Source of the DNA: CAVWCW01 sp963753615
Lineage (GTDB): Bacteria > Pseudomonadota > Gammaproteobacteria > Chromatiales > Chromatiaceae
Length of the DNA stretch: 64,000 nucleotides
Assembly: GCA_963753615.1 (NCBI GenBank)
Contig: CAVWCW010000003.1
Coordinates: 124,001 to 188,000, forward strand
Reading direction: 5' to 3'
Under the pieces are notes generated by a model, which was not told the DNA's origin, did no database searches, and saw nothing but the letters and a program-made list of their open reading frames with translations. Each line of letters starts with the position of its first letter. The first letter of the stretch is position 1. The translations under genes were made by a program, and so were the position numbers. Positions 21,392 to 29,618 of the stretch are shown here, piece after piece.

Positions 21392-21868
21392 TTATTCGCT
21401 TCCACCCCAGGTCCGATATGGATGGGCGATGAGATTCGCATTGTAGTAACGGTGGTCGTCGGAGACCTCCGTACCGATCCATTCCGGGATATCGAACGCT
21501 TGGTCTTCGCTTTCTAGCTCCACCTCGGCCAGGATCAGACCCGCATTCTCGCCGAAGAATTCGTCAACCTCCCAGGTCAGGCCACCAAAGGGGATCTTGT
21601 AGCGGTCCTTCTCGATCAACGGGCGCTCGCAGATACCGTCGAGCAGCGAGTTGGCATCCTTGATCGGAATCTCGTATTCGAATTCCGCCCGCGCAATGCC
21701 CTCGTTCACCCCTTTGATGGTGAGGTACGCTTTGTCTGCAACGGTGCGCACTCGCACCGTGCGCTCCTTGACGGTGGAAAGATAGCCTTGCCGGTAGCGG
21801 ATTCCCTGACCCATGGAGCGCCAGACGTCGCCCGAAACCAGAAACTTCCGCTCGATCTCTTTTCCCAT
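21392..21868 (-). CDS. CYTH-domain protein (triphosphate-tunnel family)
   Basis: 158 residues starting MGKEIERKFLV, which contains the defining ExExK motif of CYTH proteins (EIERK). Later strands alternate charges inside a tunnel: TVRVRTVADKAYLTIKG, EFEYEIP, KDRYKIPF, WEVDEF and LAEVELES. Known members are inorganic triphosphatases, thiamine triphosphatases and class IV adenylate cyclases; the short NE0496/YgiF-N type is usually a metal-dependent tripolyphosphatase. It follows the divergent CYTH-like gene by 19 bases, so the two are probably one operon. Confidence 0.9.
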   Translation of the reverse strand: MGKEIERKFLVSGDVWRSMGQGIRYRQGYLSTVKERTVRVRTVADKAYLTIKGVNEGIARAEFEYEIPIKDANSLLDGICERPLIEKDRYKIPFGGLTWEVDEFFGENAGLILAEVELESEDQAFDIPEWIGTEVSDDHRYYNANLIAHPYRTWGGSE

Positions 21869-21887
21869 TTGTCAGCCTCTTCAGTTT

Positions 21888-22511
21888 TCAGAACGCACGG
21901 TAGAAGGCGTCGTCCGGCAAGGGCGCCATGCCGATGACCCGTTTGATGGCGAGCAGGTAGTTTACGTTCGGGTAGCGGTCGAGATGCAATTGTTTGCGCA
22001 TTTCCAACACCAGATCCGAGTCCGCAGACTCCAGGCAAGCCGTTCGCATCGCGGCACCATTGATATAGACATTTCCCAGTTCCGCGATACAGCCATCGAT
22101 GTCGAAGGCAAAGCGTTGTTTGTACACGCTGACTGCGGCCAGACCCGGATGCGGAGCAATAATCTCATCGAGCGCGTGCTCGAAAGAATAGCTGGCGCGC
22201 TCCAACTCCGGCACAGCGACGCCGAAGGCGGGAAAGACCTCGTTTCTGATAAGCGCTCGCGGAAGCGGGAACTCACCCTTCATTCGCGGATCCCATTGCT
22301 CGAGGCCCTGGTCCCGATTGACCAACACCTTAATGTCCATGAGACCGCCACGTACCTTGGTATTGTTCGCGTCGTTGGCAGCGGACATGATATAGACCTC
22401 CGCACTCTCCCGGTAGCTGTCCACTCGAGCGCGGCTTCGCATGGTCTCCTCCACGATGCCTAACTCATGGGCGAAGACGCGAAACTCGTATCGGGCGCCT
22501 GTCTCCTGCAT
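21888..22511 (-). CDS. Unknown protein, possibly a divergent CYTH-like domain
   Basis: 207 residues from the ATG at 22511 with AAGGAA upstream. No named family recognised. The strand pattern resembles the CYTH neighbour: YEFRVF near the start (like EIERKF), TKVRGGLMDIKVLV (like the RVR...LTIK strand), YKQRFAFDIDGCIAELGNV (like KDRY...WEVDEF), and CLESADSDLVLEMRKQL near the end. This suggests a highly diverged triphosphate-tunnel fold, perhaps a partner or paralogue of the following gene. The fold is inference; that the gene is real is supported by the ribosome-binding site and tight spacing. Confidence 0.6.
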   Translation of the reverse strand: MQETGARYEFRVFAHELGIVEETMRSRARVDSYRESAEVYIMSAANDANNTKVRGGLMDIKVLVNRDQGLEQWDPRMKGEFPLPRALIRNEVFPAFGVAVPELERASYSFEHALDEIIAPHPGLAAVSVYKQRFAFDIDGCIAELGNVYINGAAMRTACLESADSDLVLEMRKQLHLDRYPNVNYLLAIKRVIGMAPLPDDAFYRAF

Positions 22512-23030
22512 GGAAAGTTCCTTAATGGTTGGCGCAGATCTCCACCCCGATCCTGCTGGCGGCTCGGCGGGCGCGAACAATGCCCGCAGGCGCTTCGGGG
22601 AATCGATCGAAAACGGGTGCGGCCGGGATACCCTCTACGCATAGGATAGCAAGGGATTATCCGGTTGGCTCGGAACGCCGGCGTTCCTGCAATGCCCACG
22701 GATCCTTTGTGGAGCTTGGCACGCAATGCAGACAGCGTCTCGTGGGAGTCTAAACCCGCTCCAAGCGATGCTCCTGGATGTACCGGCGATTGGCTCGCGC
22801 CTCCAGTGCGGTGCACATCGGCGGCCGCTCCCGCGTTAAACGTGGCGGCGGTAACGCCCCTTAGGGGGTCAAATCGACCATGGACCGCCATGGCTCTGGT
22901 CCTGCAGGGCAAACCGCTCCATGGCTAGGGCCTGGCACGGACACTGCCTATGATGAGGGCATCATTGCCCGGCCCGCTTTGCATCGTCCGCCCACAACCT
23001 CAGGACCATCGAAACCGGTAGGCGCGTGTT
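22512..23030. other. Intergenic region without recognisable genes
   Basis: About 520 bases. Short frames exist on both strands but none has coding character, a plausible ribosome-binding site or a known motif. It must contain the promoter of the CYTH pair on the minus strand. Confidence 0.4.
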
Positions 23031-23270
23031 GTGAGCGACAAGACAGCGAAACATACCGTGTTTCAAGGCGAAGGCACCAAGGAAGCGGCACGTAAAACTA
23101 ACCGAGCGACGCGGGAGTTCGTAAAGTCCGGCAAGGCGAAGGAGTCTGCGAAGGATGGCGGTAACCAGGATTCCGTAGAGGGAGAGCGGGCGGAACAGGC
23201 TGGCCTCGAATGGGCGAAGGGGAAGGATCCGGAAGTGCGCTGCGACTACCGGAAGCCAACGAAAGATTGA
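23031..23270 (+). CDS. Small hydrophilic protein of unknown function
   Basis: 79 residues, GTG start with GGTAGG about 10 bases upstream. Very charged, rich in Lys, Glu, Gly and Ala, with no hydrophobic core; probably disordered or helical. One Cys near the C-terminus (VRCDYRKP). Family not recognised; codon use looks plausible. Confidence 0.45.
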   Translation: MSDKTAKHTVFQGEGTKEAARKTNRATREFVKSGKAKESAKDGGNQDSVEGERAEQAGLEWAKGKDPEVRCDYRKPTKD

Positions 23271-23344
23271 CAGCTAGGCCAAACAGGGGATGGCGGCGAA
23301 CCGGTGCCGGTCCCGATTCTCGGGTCAATGCTTGTAAGACCCTA

Positions 23345-23520
23345 TAGTGTCGAGCCGCCTGTGGACTGGAAAGTACCGCCTGCCGACCGTTCATGTCATC
23401 CGGGATGTTGTCGACGCGGCGGTGGCCAAGTGCCTTGAGCACGCGCGCCGCGACGGACGAACGAAAGCCGGCGCGGACAAGGCTGTCGCGGACGTTGGGA
23501 TCGGCGAAGCGGTACAAATA
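23345..23520 (-). pseudogene. Rhodanese-domain remnant lacking the catalytic Cys
   Basis: On the minus strand one frame reads VRAGFRSSVAARVLKALG followed by HRRVDNIPDDMNGRQAV. This matches the active-site half of a rhodanese, usually CRAGxRSxxAAxxL...GxxxVxNxxGGMxxW. The catalytic Cys is Val (GTC), the GG of PGGM is DD, and the Trp is Arg. There is no intact start or N-terminal half. A decayed fragment, not a working sulfurtransferase. Confidence 0.55.
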
Positions 23521-23659
23521 CAACCCGTCCGGGCGAAACAATCGGAAAGGTACCGGTTGAGGCGCAAACCAGGAGGCTATACTCGATGGCACGGAGACAG
23601 CCTGTTGCCGAGGTGAGCGATTGCGCTTCGAAGAAATCGGAAAAATCGAGAGGTAGACC

Positions 23660-23836
23660 ATGGGCGTCGAAATCGGTGGGTTGTTGGGTCTGATCGTCTT
23701 GATCCTGGACGTCTGGGCCGTCGTACGGATTCTGCAGGGCGGTGCAGAGACGGGTGTCAAGGTGTTGTGGGTTGTGGTGATTCTCTTGCTGCCGGTGCTG
23801 GGACTGATCCTTTGGCTTTTGCTCGGGCCTCGATAG
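23660..23836 (+). CDS. Short PLDc_N-like membrane peptide
   Basis: 58 residues, ATG at 23660 with GAGAGG just upstream, TAG at 23834-23836. Two hydrophobic helices, GGLLGLIVLILDVWAVVRIL and VKVLWVVVILLLPVLGLILW, separated by a Gly-rich turn. This is the PLDc_N (phospholipase D nuclease N-terminal) pattern, found as small stand-alone membrane proteins of unknown role. Too short for many gene finders but convincing. Confidence 0.75.
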   Translation: MGVEIGGLLGLIVLILDVWAVVRILQGGAETGVKVLWVVVILLLPVLGLILWLLLGPR

Positions 23837-23969
23837 ACCAGCGAGTCCTTTCGCCAAGGCTCGTTGCACGCAACCCGCAGGCCGCCGGAGGTTGCTAGCC
23901 CTGGTCGCCAGTTCAACATGTCGTCGGGCCGATTACCGTTCGGCTCTGCACCTTGGCAGGAGAGCAGCA

Positions 23970-24300
23970 ATGAACGTGGCGAGAGAGGTACCCGACTATT
24001 CGATTCCAACGGCTTCCTAGCCGATCCCGAGCGTTGGGACCGCGACATGGCCCTGCGTATCGCTTCTCAGCTCGATCTCGGTCAACTAGAGGAATCCCAC
24101 TGGGCGGTGATCGACTGCCTGCGGGAGCATTTCCTGGGCAACTCGAACCTGCCGTGGAAAGGGAACATCTGCCGGGATCTGATCGAAAACAGCGTCCATT
24201 GTTTGCTCGGGGGGCGGTCGAGGCGTGGACGGTTGCTGGATTGCCCGACCCAGGAGGGTTGTGGGCGGTCGGTGGCCTCAGAATTGGGTGTATACTCCTT
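23970..24300 (+). pseudogene. DsrC/TusE-family protein, frameshifted
   Basis: ATG at 23970 follows a strong CAGGAGAG site and begins MNVARE. A missing G moves the reading to a frame with GTRLFDSNGFLADPERWDRD, then LEESHWAVIDCLREHF, the core of DsrC/TusE proteins (dGFL.D...W and HW.VI..LR). A second missing base near 24200 moves to a frame with LFARGAVEAWTVAGLPDPGG, matching the family's LFP.G...AGLP.P.GC C-terminal arm. The conserved final Cys is displaced. In sulfur oxidisers DsrC carries persulfide sulfur; this copy lies alone. Either a pseudogene or two base-calling errors. Confidence 0.65.
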
Positions 24301-24371
24301 TACATACCGAGCAACTTCCGGATCTTTAGTACCGGTCCAAGAGCCACAGTCGAAATCGGAGGAACCACATC

Positions 24372-24650
24372 ATGAAGCGTCTGACTACGATAGCCGTTTG
24401 TGCAATTTTCGTTGCTGCTGCCGCTGGTTGCGGCCAGGAGCCCGAAGGACCGGCGGAGAAGGCCGGCAAAGCGATCGACGAGAGCGTCGAAAAAGCCGAA
24501 GAGAACATGGGCGAGGCGGTAGACAAGGTGCAAGGGCAGATGGCGGAAGCGAGCGACGAGGCGGCCGAGCAGGTCGAAGAAGCGAGCGACGAGGCGGCAG
24601 AAGAGCTCGAGGCAGCGGGTGATACGCTCCGGGAGAAGGCGAGCGAGTAG
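24372..24650 (+). CDS. Small Ala/Glu-rich lipoprotein
   Basis: 92 residues. The signal ends in lipobox AAGC, so Cys20 would be lipidated. The mature part is a repetitive amphipathic helix of Ala, Glu, Asp and Lys, with repeats of EASDEAAEQVE / EASDEAAEELE. Similar small lipoproteins are often stress-related, but no function can be assigned. CGGAGG precedes the ATG. A TATACT at 24291 could be its -10 box. Confidence 0.7.
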   Translation: MKRLTTIAVCAIFVAAAAGCGQEPEGPAEKAGKAIDESVEKAEENMGEAVDKVQGQMAEASDEAAEQVEEASDEAAEELEAAGDTLREKASE

Positions 24651-25137
24651 GCGAGTCGAGAGGGCACGGCGGGACACAAGGGCGCAGCGCACCCCAGGAC
24701 GCCCAACCCGGCGAGGGTGCGGAAAGAGCCGATTCGTCGAGTATCGCGGAACGCCCAACTGTCGGTTCGGGGGCCGCAAATCTGCGCAAGCTGAATGCCG
24801 GCCCGTGCGGGCCACAGATCGGCAGCCCTTAGCCACTGCCGGATCTGGGGCCCGCATATTTCACCAGGCCGCCAGGCGGCTGTGGATAAGCGACTGGAAA
24901 TTCGAGACCTTGAATAGGACTGAGGTGGTGTCTGCAGCGAATCACCCTGTATGACGTCGCCTGGCTATCGAACCCCTGGCTTGTTCCTGCGCGCCTGGGC
25001 TTGCTTCTTCATGCGACCCGGTAGCTACGGCTACCGGATTATCTCCACAGCGGCGCCCAGCCGCACAGGCCCTGCGCCAGGGACGTCATACCCGGCGAAT
25101 TATCCGGGCCAGCGGCGTGAATCGAAATCGGAGGCGC
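24651..25137. other. Intergenic region without recognisable genes
   Basis: About 490 bases. No frame has recognisable coding content on either strand. A short inverted repeat CCGGTAGC-TAC-GGCTACCGG lies near 25020. Confidence 0.4.
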
Positions 25138-25823
25138 TCAGTCGGCGGGCGAAATGCACAGCAGGTCTTCGGCGACGGTGATTCGTCCGTGGAATCGTTG
25201 GCGAATGATCGCCAGATTTTCGTTCAGAGTATTTTCCGAGCGCGGCATGAGATGGCTTAGCAGAAGGTGCCACACCTCCGGCTGATCGGCAATGACGCCG
25301 ATTTCGGTAGGCAGGGCGCGGCGTTTGCCGCAATGCGTCCTGTCTGCTCCGGGACGGCATGGTGCATTACGAGTAGATCGGCCCGCCGGGAAAAAGCAAC
25401 GTGACCGGCGTCGTCCCCGTTCTGGTCGCCGCGGAAAACCACGACTTTGGCCGCAGCCTCGACGCGGCAGGCCAGCGCGGGTACCGGCCCGTGCGTGACG
25501 CCCGTGGCGGTAACCCGCAAGCCTTCCCCTGACAAGGCTTCCCGGGGCTCGCGCGTCGAGGCGTCGACGGTTACGGACTCGAGCAAAGACAGGCCTTGGC
25601 TGCTGCCGAGATACCGGCTGAGATAGCGGAATGCCCCGTGTTCTGGATCGACCAGGCGCTTTCGATAGCATTGGAGATCGGGATAGAGAGAGCCGCCTGT
25701 CGGCCCAGCAATCAGAAGAGGGCGCTCGCGGGGCGAAAAGTAGGTGCTTTTAAGAAACGCCGCTACCTCGGTAGCCTGTTCGGCGTGCAGGTGGGTTAGG
25801 GAAACGCTGACGTGGTCAAGTCG
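25138..25823 (-). pseudogene. Metallo-beta-lactamase-fold hydrolase, truncated by an IS and frameshifted
   Basis: On the minus strand one frame reads VSLTHLHAEQATEVAAFLKS, RPLLIAGPTGG and VFRGDQNGDDAGHVAFSRRADLLV, then shifts near 25315 into TEIGVIADQPEVWHLLLSHL and ends at 25138. This is the RNase Z/arylsulfatase-like MBL pattern. The metal motif HxHxDH is changed to HLHAEQ, and the expected N-terminal strand is missing because IS sequence begins at about 25823. Not functional as it stands. Confidence 0.65.
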
Positions 25824-26560
25824 TAGCGGACACCCTAGTTAAGCCGCATCGGCCAGCTGGCCGTTTCTTTCAAACTCGTCTGGGCTTTGGTAACCCAGAT
25901 AAGAATGGAGCCGCCGGCTGTTGTAGAACATGCCGATCTACTCGACGATGTCAGCGCGAGCCTGTTCTCGGCTTTGGTAGTTCCGCCAGTGAACCCGTTC
26001 CGACTTCAATGATCCGAAAAAGCTCTCGACCACCGCGTTATACCCCGGAGGGCAGGCTTCGCGCTCCCAACAGTCGCCCTTTCGGCTCATGCTGCCCTCG
26101 ATCCCGTGGGCCCTGAGCACCCTTCGGAAAGCGCGGCTGGCGTACTGCACCCCCCGATCCGAAGGGTGGATCAACCGACCCTTGGGTGGCTTGCGCCGCC
26201 ACAGCCCCATCCGCAGCGCATCGCAGACCAGACTGCTGGTCAGGCGCTTGCCCATCGATCAGCCGACCACCTTGCGCGAGTACAGATCGATCACCACGGC
26301 CAGGTACAGCCAACCCTCGTGGGTCCAAACGTAGCTGATGTCGCCGGCCAAGACCTGGTTGGCGGCACTCGGGGCAGCCCCGTTTCAGACGATTCTCAAA
26401 CACCGGCTGGCGGTGGTTGCTGTTGGTGGTGACCCGGTACCGGCGCCGATATCGGATCCACACGCCAGTCTCGCGCATCAGCCCTCGCGCTTGGTGGCGT
26501 CCTACCGGGTAACCCAGTGCCCGCAGCCCTTTCGCCATGCGCCGTGACCCTGCCCCGCCG
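25822..26560 (-). mobile_element. IS3-family insertion sequence remnant
   Basis: Encodes the C-terminal integrase part of an IS3-type OrfB, starting near MAKGLRALGYPVGRHQARGL and continuing RYRVTTNSNHRQPVFENRLK. It is broken by a frameshift near 26380, an in-frame TGA near 26259, a short duplication inside the CWDNAVVESFFG motif (near 26050) and a TAG near 25937; the natural TAA is at 25839. The right end GTAGCGGACACCCTAG (about 25823) looks like a real IS3 terminus. OrfA and the start of OrfB are missing, so the element is truncated on its other side and cannot move itself. Confidence 0.8.
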
Positions 26561-26702
26561 TTACCTGCTGCTCAAGAAACAACACGATCAGAATCGTGAT
26601 GACGGCGAGCACTGCAGCCGCAGTGACCAGCGCGCCGTAAGCCCTGGCGATCGTTCCCCGCAAGCTGGTCAGATCGAAAAGCGTAGCGAAAACACAATGC
26701 AA
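26560..26702 (-). pseudogene. N-terminal membrane-protein fragment cut by the IS
   Basis: A frame beginning near 26702 reads FDLTSLRGTIARAYGALVTA and then a transmembrane helix AAVLAVITILIVLFLEQQ before running into IS sequence. It resembles the first membrane helix of a sensor kinase or chemoreceptor. The downstream part is lost at the IS junction, and the gene on the other side of the IS is a different protein. Confidence 0.4.
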
Positions 26703-27265
26703 CGTACCGTTTCAGGATGAAGCGACGCTAGAAAATTCCTATCGGCACGGCATCATCGACGACCGATACGACACCGGTGCCAGGCAGCCGTTCCATATCG
26801 CAACATTCGCGTCGGCGCCAGGATCGGGGTAGGCATGCAATTCATAGGGTTAGAGTCTAGGAAACTGGCACAGTCTTTGCCATAATGATGGGGTCTAATA
26901 TTCGGAAATGTTAAAATGACTAAGCCCAGCAGGGGCATGGAACGAATCCCCGAGGGCCGGGCCGCCCGAAGCGAAGGAGAATTCCTACCGGTGCGCGGAA
27001 AATCGAAGCGCTTGCAACCGTAACGGAAACCAAGCCAGCGCCTTTCGCTCTGCCGCGAAATTCTAGAGCGGGGAAACCTTTCCGCTGGTGACAACGTAAT
27101 GCCAACCGCAGGGAACGCCTGCCTTTCTCGCTGGCGGTTGTTGAGGGTCCGCTATGAATGCATCTGGGCGAGCGGTCTGCAGTGTGATGGCCCTAGGGCG
27201 GGCGCGATGCCATACCGGCCCAAACCAAATACCGACGAACCAATGATTAACAAAGAGTTGATAAA
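26703..27265. other. Upstream region of the SLC13 permease
   Basis: About 560 bases with lower GC than the surroundings. It contains the sigma-54-like site at 26867. A 35-codon frame at 26916-27023 (MTKPSRGMERIPEGRAARSE) starts 33 bases after it but has no clear ribosome-binding site. No other gene is apparent. Confidence 0.35.
26867..26882 (+). promoter_or_regulatory. Sigma-54 (RpoN)-type promoter, putative
   Basis: TGGCACAGTCTTTGCC matches the -24/-12 consensus TGGCAC-N5-TTGC, with GG and GC exactly ten bases apart. The next sizeable gene on this strand is the permease at 27266, about 385 bases on. No activator gene is adjacent. Confidence 0.45.
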
Positions 27266-29254
27266 ATGAAAAAACTGTCGGATGAAGAACAGACGGTCGT
27301 AACGCCCGGAATAATAACAAAAAAGCAGTTTATAGCGGCAATAATTTTCACCGTTTTGGCGCTCTATCTAGCCAGCGTGGTTCCGACGGTAGAAATCGCT
27401 TGGGTCAGCGGTATTCTGCTCCTGACTATTTACCTTTTTGCATTCGAAGTGGTGGGAGTAGATGTGGCTGCAGCCACGATTATGGTGCTGTTGGGATTGA
27501 CTTCTTTATTGGCCCCGATGATGGGCCTGGAACATGGTTTGGTGGATAACAAGCACCTGTTTGATGGTTTTTCTTCGAATGCGGTGATATCCATTATCGC
27601 GGTGATGATCATTGGGGCCGGCCTGGATAGGACGGGGATCATGAGCAAAGTGGCCGCCTTTATTCTGAAGATTGGCGGCACCACGGAAACCCGCATCATC
27701 CCGATTATTTCCGCTACTGTGGGGTTCATCTCGTCGTTCATGCAGAACGTGGGTGCCGCGGCACTCTTTCTGCCGGTCGTATCGCGTATCTCAGCACGCT
27801 CCGGAATACCCATGTCGCGCCTGCTGATGCCGATGGGATTCACGGCCATCCTGGGTGGTACCATGACCATGGTTGGCTCCAGCCCGCTCATCCTGTTGAA
27901 CGATCTCATCCTTACCTCGAACACCGCGCTTCCCGCCGATCAACAGATGGCGACCTGGGGGTTGTTCTCGGTCACTCCCGTGGGTGTGGCGTTGATCATC
28001 ACGGGCATCGCCTACTTCGTTGTCGCAGGACGCTTTGTGTTGCCAAAGACCAAGAGCGAAAGCAGCACCGTGGGCACCGATTCGATGGAGTACTTCCATG
28101 ATGTTTATGGAGTGGATTACACCATCAATGAAGTCGTAATAACCGACGACAGCGACCTGGTCGGCAAAAAACTGGACGATGTCGAAACAACTTATCGCGT
28201 TCGGGTTATTGCCACCAAGCGTTCTGGTGAAGAAACCCGGATCGGGCCCGGCACAATTGCAAGGGATACCGACTTCACAGCCGGCATGGTGCTGGGGGTA
28301 GTGGCTGACCCTCATGACCTCGACCATTTTGTGGAGAAATACGGTCTCAAGAAACGCTCTCAGTTGCGGACCTTTCCGGAATCCCTTTCCGCTGCAAAAT
28401 CCGGCATTGCCGAGGTGGTTATCCCGCCGGGGTCCAGTCTTATCGGGAAAAGTGCGCGTGACGTTTGGATGCGAAAGACCTATGGCCTGGCCATGATCGG
28501 TTTGCACCGTGACGGCACCACGATGCGTGAGGGTGAGGATATCCGTAGCATGCCATTCCGCCCGGGCGATACCTTGGTGGTGCATACCCCTTGGAACGCG
28601 CTGGAGCGAGTCGAGAAGGATCGTGATTTCGTGGTGGTGACCACCGAGTACCCGCATGAAGAGGAGTTGCGCCCGCACAAGATTCTGCCTGCAGCCGTCT
28701 TTTTTGGTATTGCTCTGTTCATGGTGCTGTTTACCGATATCCGTCTCTCGGTGGCCTTGCTTACCGGTGCGATGGGTATGGTGTTGTCGGGTGTGCTGAA
28801 TATCGAAGAGGCCTACGAGGCGGTGAGCTGGAAAACGGTGTTTCTGCTTGCCTCGCTCATACCATTGGGCCTGGCTGTGGAAACGACTGGGACCGCAAAA
28901 TGGATTGCCGAACAGGTGTTGTCCGTGGTGGGGGATATGCCGATTTGGGTAATCCAAAGTTCAGTAGCGGTGCTCGCCACCTTCTTTACCCTGGTGATGT
29001 CGAATGTCGGTGCCACTGTGTTGTTGGTTCCGCTGGCGGTCAATATCGCCATTGGTGCAGGCGGAAACCCGGCGGTATTTGCCCTGACCGTGGCCATCGC
29101 CACTTCCAACTCGTTCCTCATTCCTACGCATCAAGTCAATGCCTTGATCATGGGGCCTGCTGGCTATCGGGTGGTGGATTTCATGAAGGCTGGCGGCATC
29201 ATGACGGTGCTGTTCCTGATCGTGATGATGGTCATGATGACGCTGGTTTATTGA
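27266..29254 (+). CDS. SLC13/DASS-type anion permease with two TrkA-C domains
   Basis: 662 residues. About five helices (residues 15-260) precede a cytoplasmic insert, then about five more helices (470-660). The insert holds two RCK_C/TrkA-C modules, DSDLVGKKLDDVE...RVIATKR (about 288-355) and GSSLIGKSARDVW...MIGLHRD (about 390-455). The motif ATSNSFLIPTHQVNALIMGPAGY near the end belongs to the divalent anion:Na+ symporter/ArsB superfamily. Relatives transport sulfate, sulfite-like organic anions or dicarboxylates; the substrate cannot be told here. The first 150 bases are AT-richer than neighbouring genes, which may reflect transfer. It stands alone. Confidence 0.9.
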   Translation: MKKLSDEEQTVVTPGIITKKQFIAAIIFTVLALYLASVVPTVEIAWVSGILLLTIYLFAFEVVGVDVAAATIMVLLGLTSLLAPMMGLEHGLVDNKHLFDGFSSNAVISIIAVMIIGAGLDRTGIMSKVAAFILKIGGTTETRIIPIISATVGFISSFMQNVGAAALFLPVVSRISARSGIPMSRLLMPMGFTAILGGTMTMVGSSPLILLNDLILTSNTALPADQQMATWGLFSVTPVGVALIITGIAYFVVAGRFVLPKTKSESSTVGTDSMEYFHDVYGVDYTINEVVITDDSDLVGKKLDDVETTYRVRVIATKRSGEETRIGPGTIARDTDFTAGMVLGVVADPHDLDHFVEKYGLKKRSQLRTFPESLSAAKSGIAEVVIPPGSSLIGKSARDVWMRKTYGLAMIGLHRDGTTMREGEDIRSMPFRPGDTLVVHTPWNALERVEKDRDFVVVTTEYPHEEELRPHKILPAAVFFGIALFMVLFTDIRLSVALLTGAMGMVLSGVLNIEEAYEAVSWKTVFLLASLIPLGLAVETTGTAKWIAEQVLSVVGDMPIWVIQSSVAVLATFFTLVMSNVGATVLLVPLAVNIAIGAGGNPAVFALTVAIATSNSFLIPTHQVNALIMGPAGYRVVDFMKAGGIMTVLFLIVMMVMMTLVY

Positions 29255-29334
29255 GGGTCAATCCATGACCGAAGGCTAAACACGCAATGATCAGGCTAGT
29301 CGCTCTATCGACAGTCGATCGCGCTATCCTGTCA

Positions 29335-29474
29335 GGGAAACGCTTTCAAGGGTTTCCCGCGAAGTACGCGATGCACCGCCATTTTCAGCCGCGCAAGCTA
29401 CTGAAAATGAAGGCTTTCTGAAGCCACGTTTTTGAAAGCCGTGCTGAGAAATGCCAGGGAAGGCATGTTTCAGC
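29335..29474. repeat. Cluster of consecutive inverted repeats between convergent genes
   Basis: Four hairpins in a row: GGGAAAC/GTTTCCC (29335-29341, 29352-29358), CATTTTCAG/CTGAAAATG (29380-29388, 29401-29409), GGCTTTC/GAAAGCC (29412-29418, 29434-29440), and GCTGAGAAATGCC/GGCATGTTTCAGC (29443-29455, 29462-29474, 11 of 13 pairs). None has a T tract. The rest of 29255-29618 shows no gene. Confidence 0.65.
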
Positions 29475-29618
29475 GTCTCCTTAGCAGCTAATCGTTATCA
29501 GGAAAATAGTTTCGATCCACAGGCGGATTTCCGGCTTCTGAACGCTGGCCGTTTCTCCCAAGAGGCGGCCGGGCTTTTGGACTTTGCATCGAGACTCTGA
29601 AAACGAGCCGGCGAGGAT

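Noticed and set aside
23864..24622. Single 252-codon frame through the DsrC-like gene and the lipoprotein
   Set aside because: Only its middle is DsrC-like; the end is an out-of-frame reading of the Ala/Glu-rich lipoprotein, so it is not one protein.
26916..27023. 35-codon frame between the sigma-54 site and the permease
   Set aside because: No ribosome-binding site and no conserved feature; may be chance, so it is only mentioned in the gap entry.
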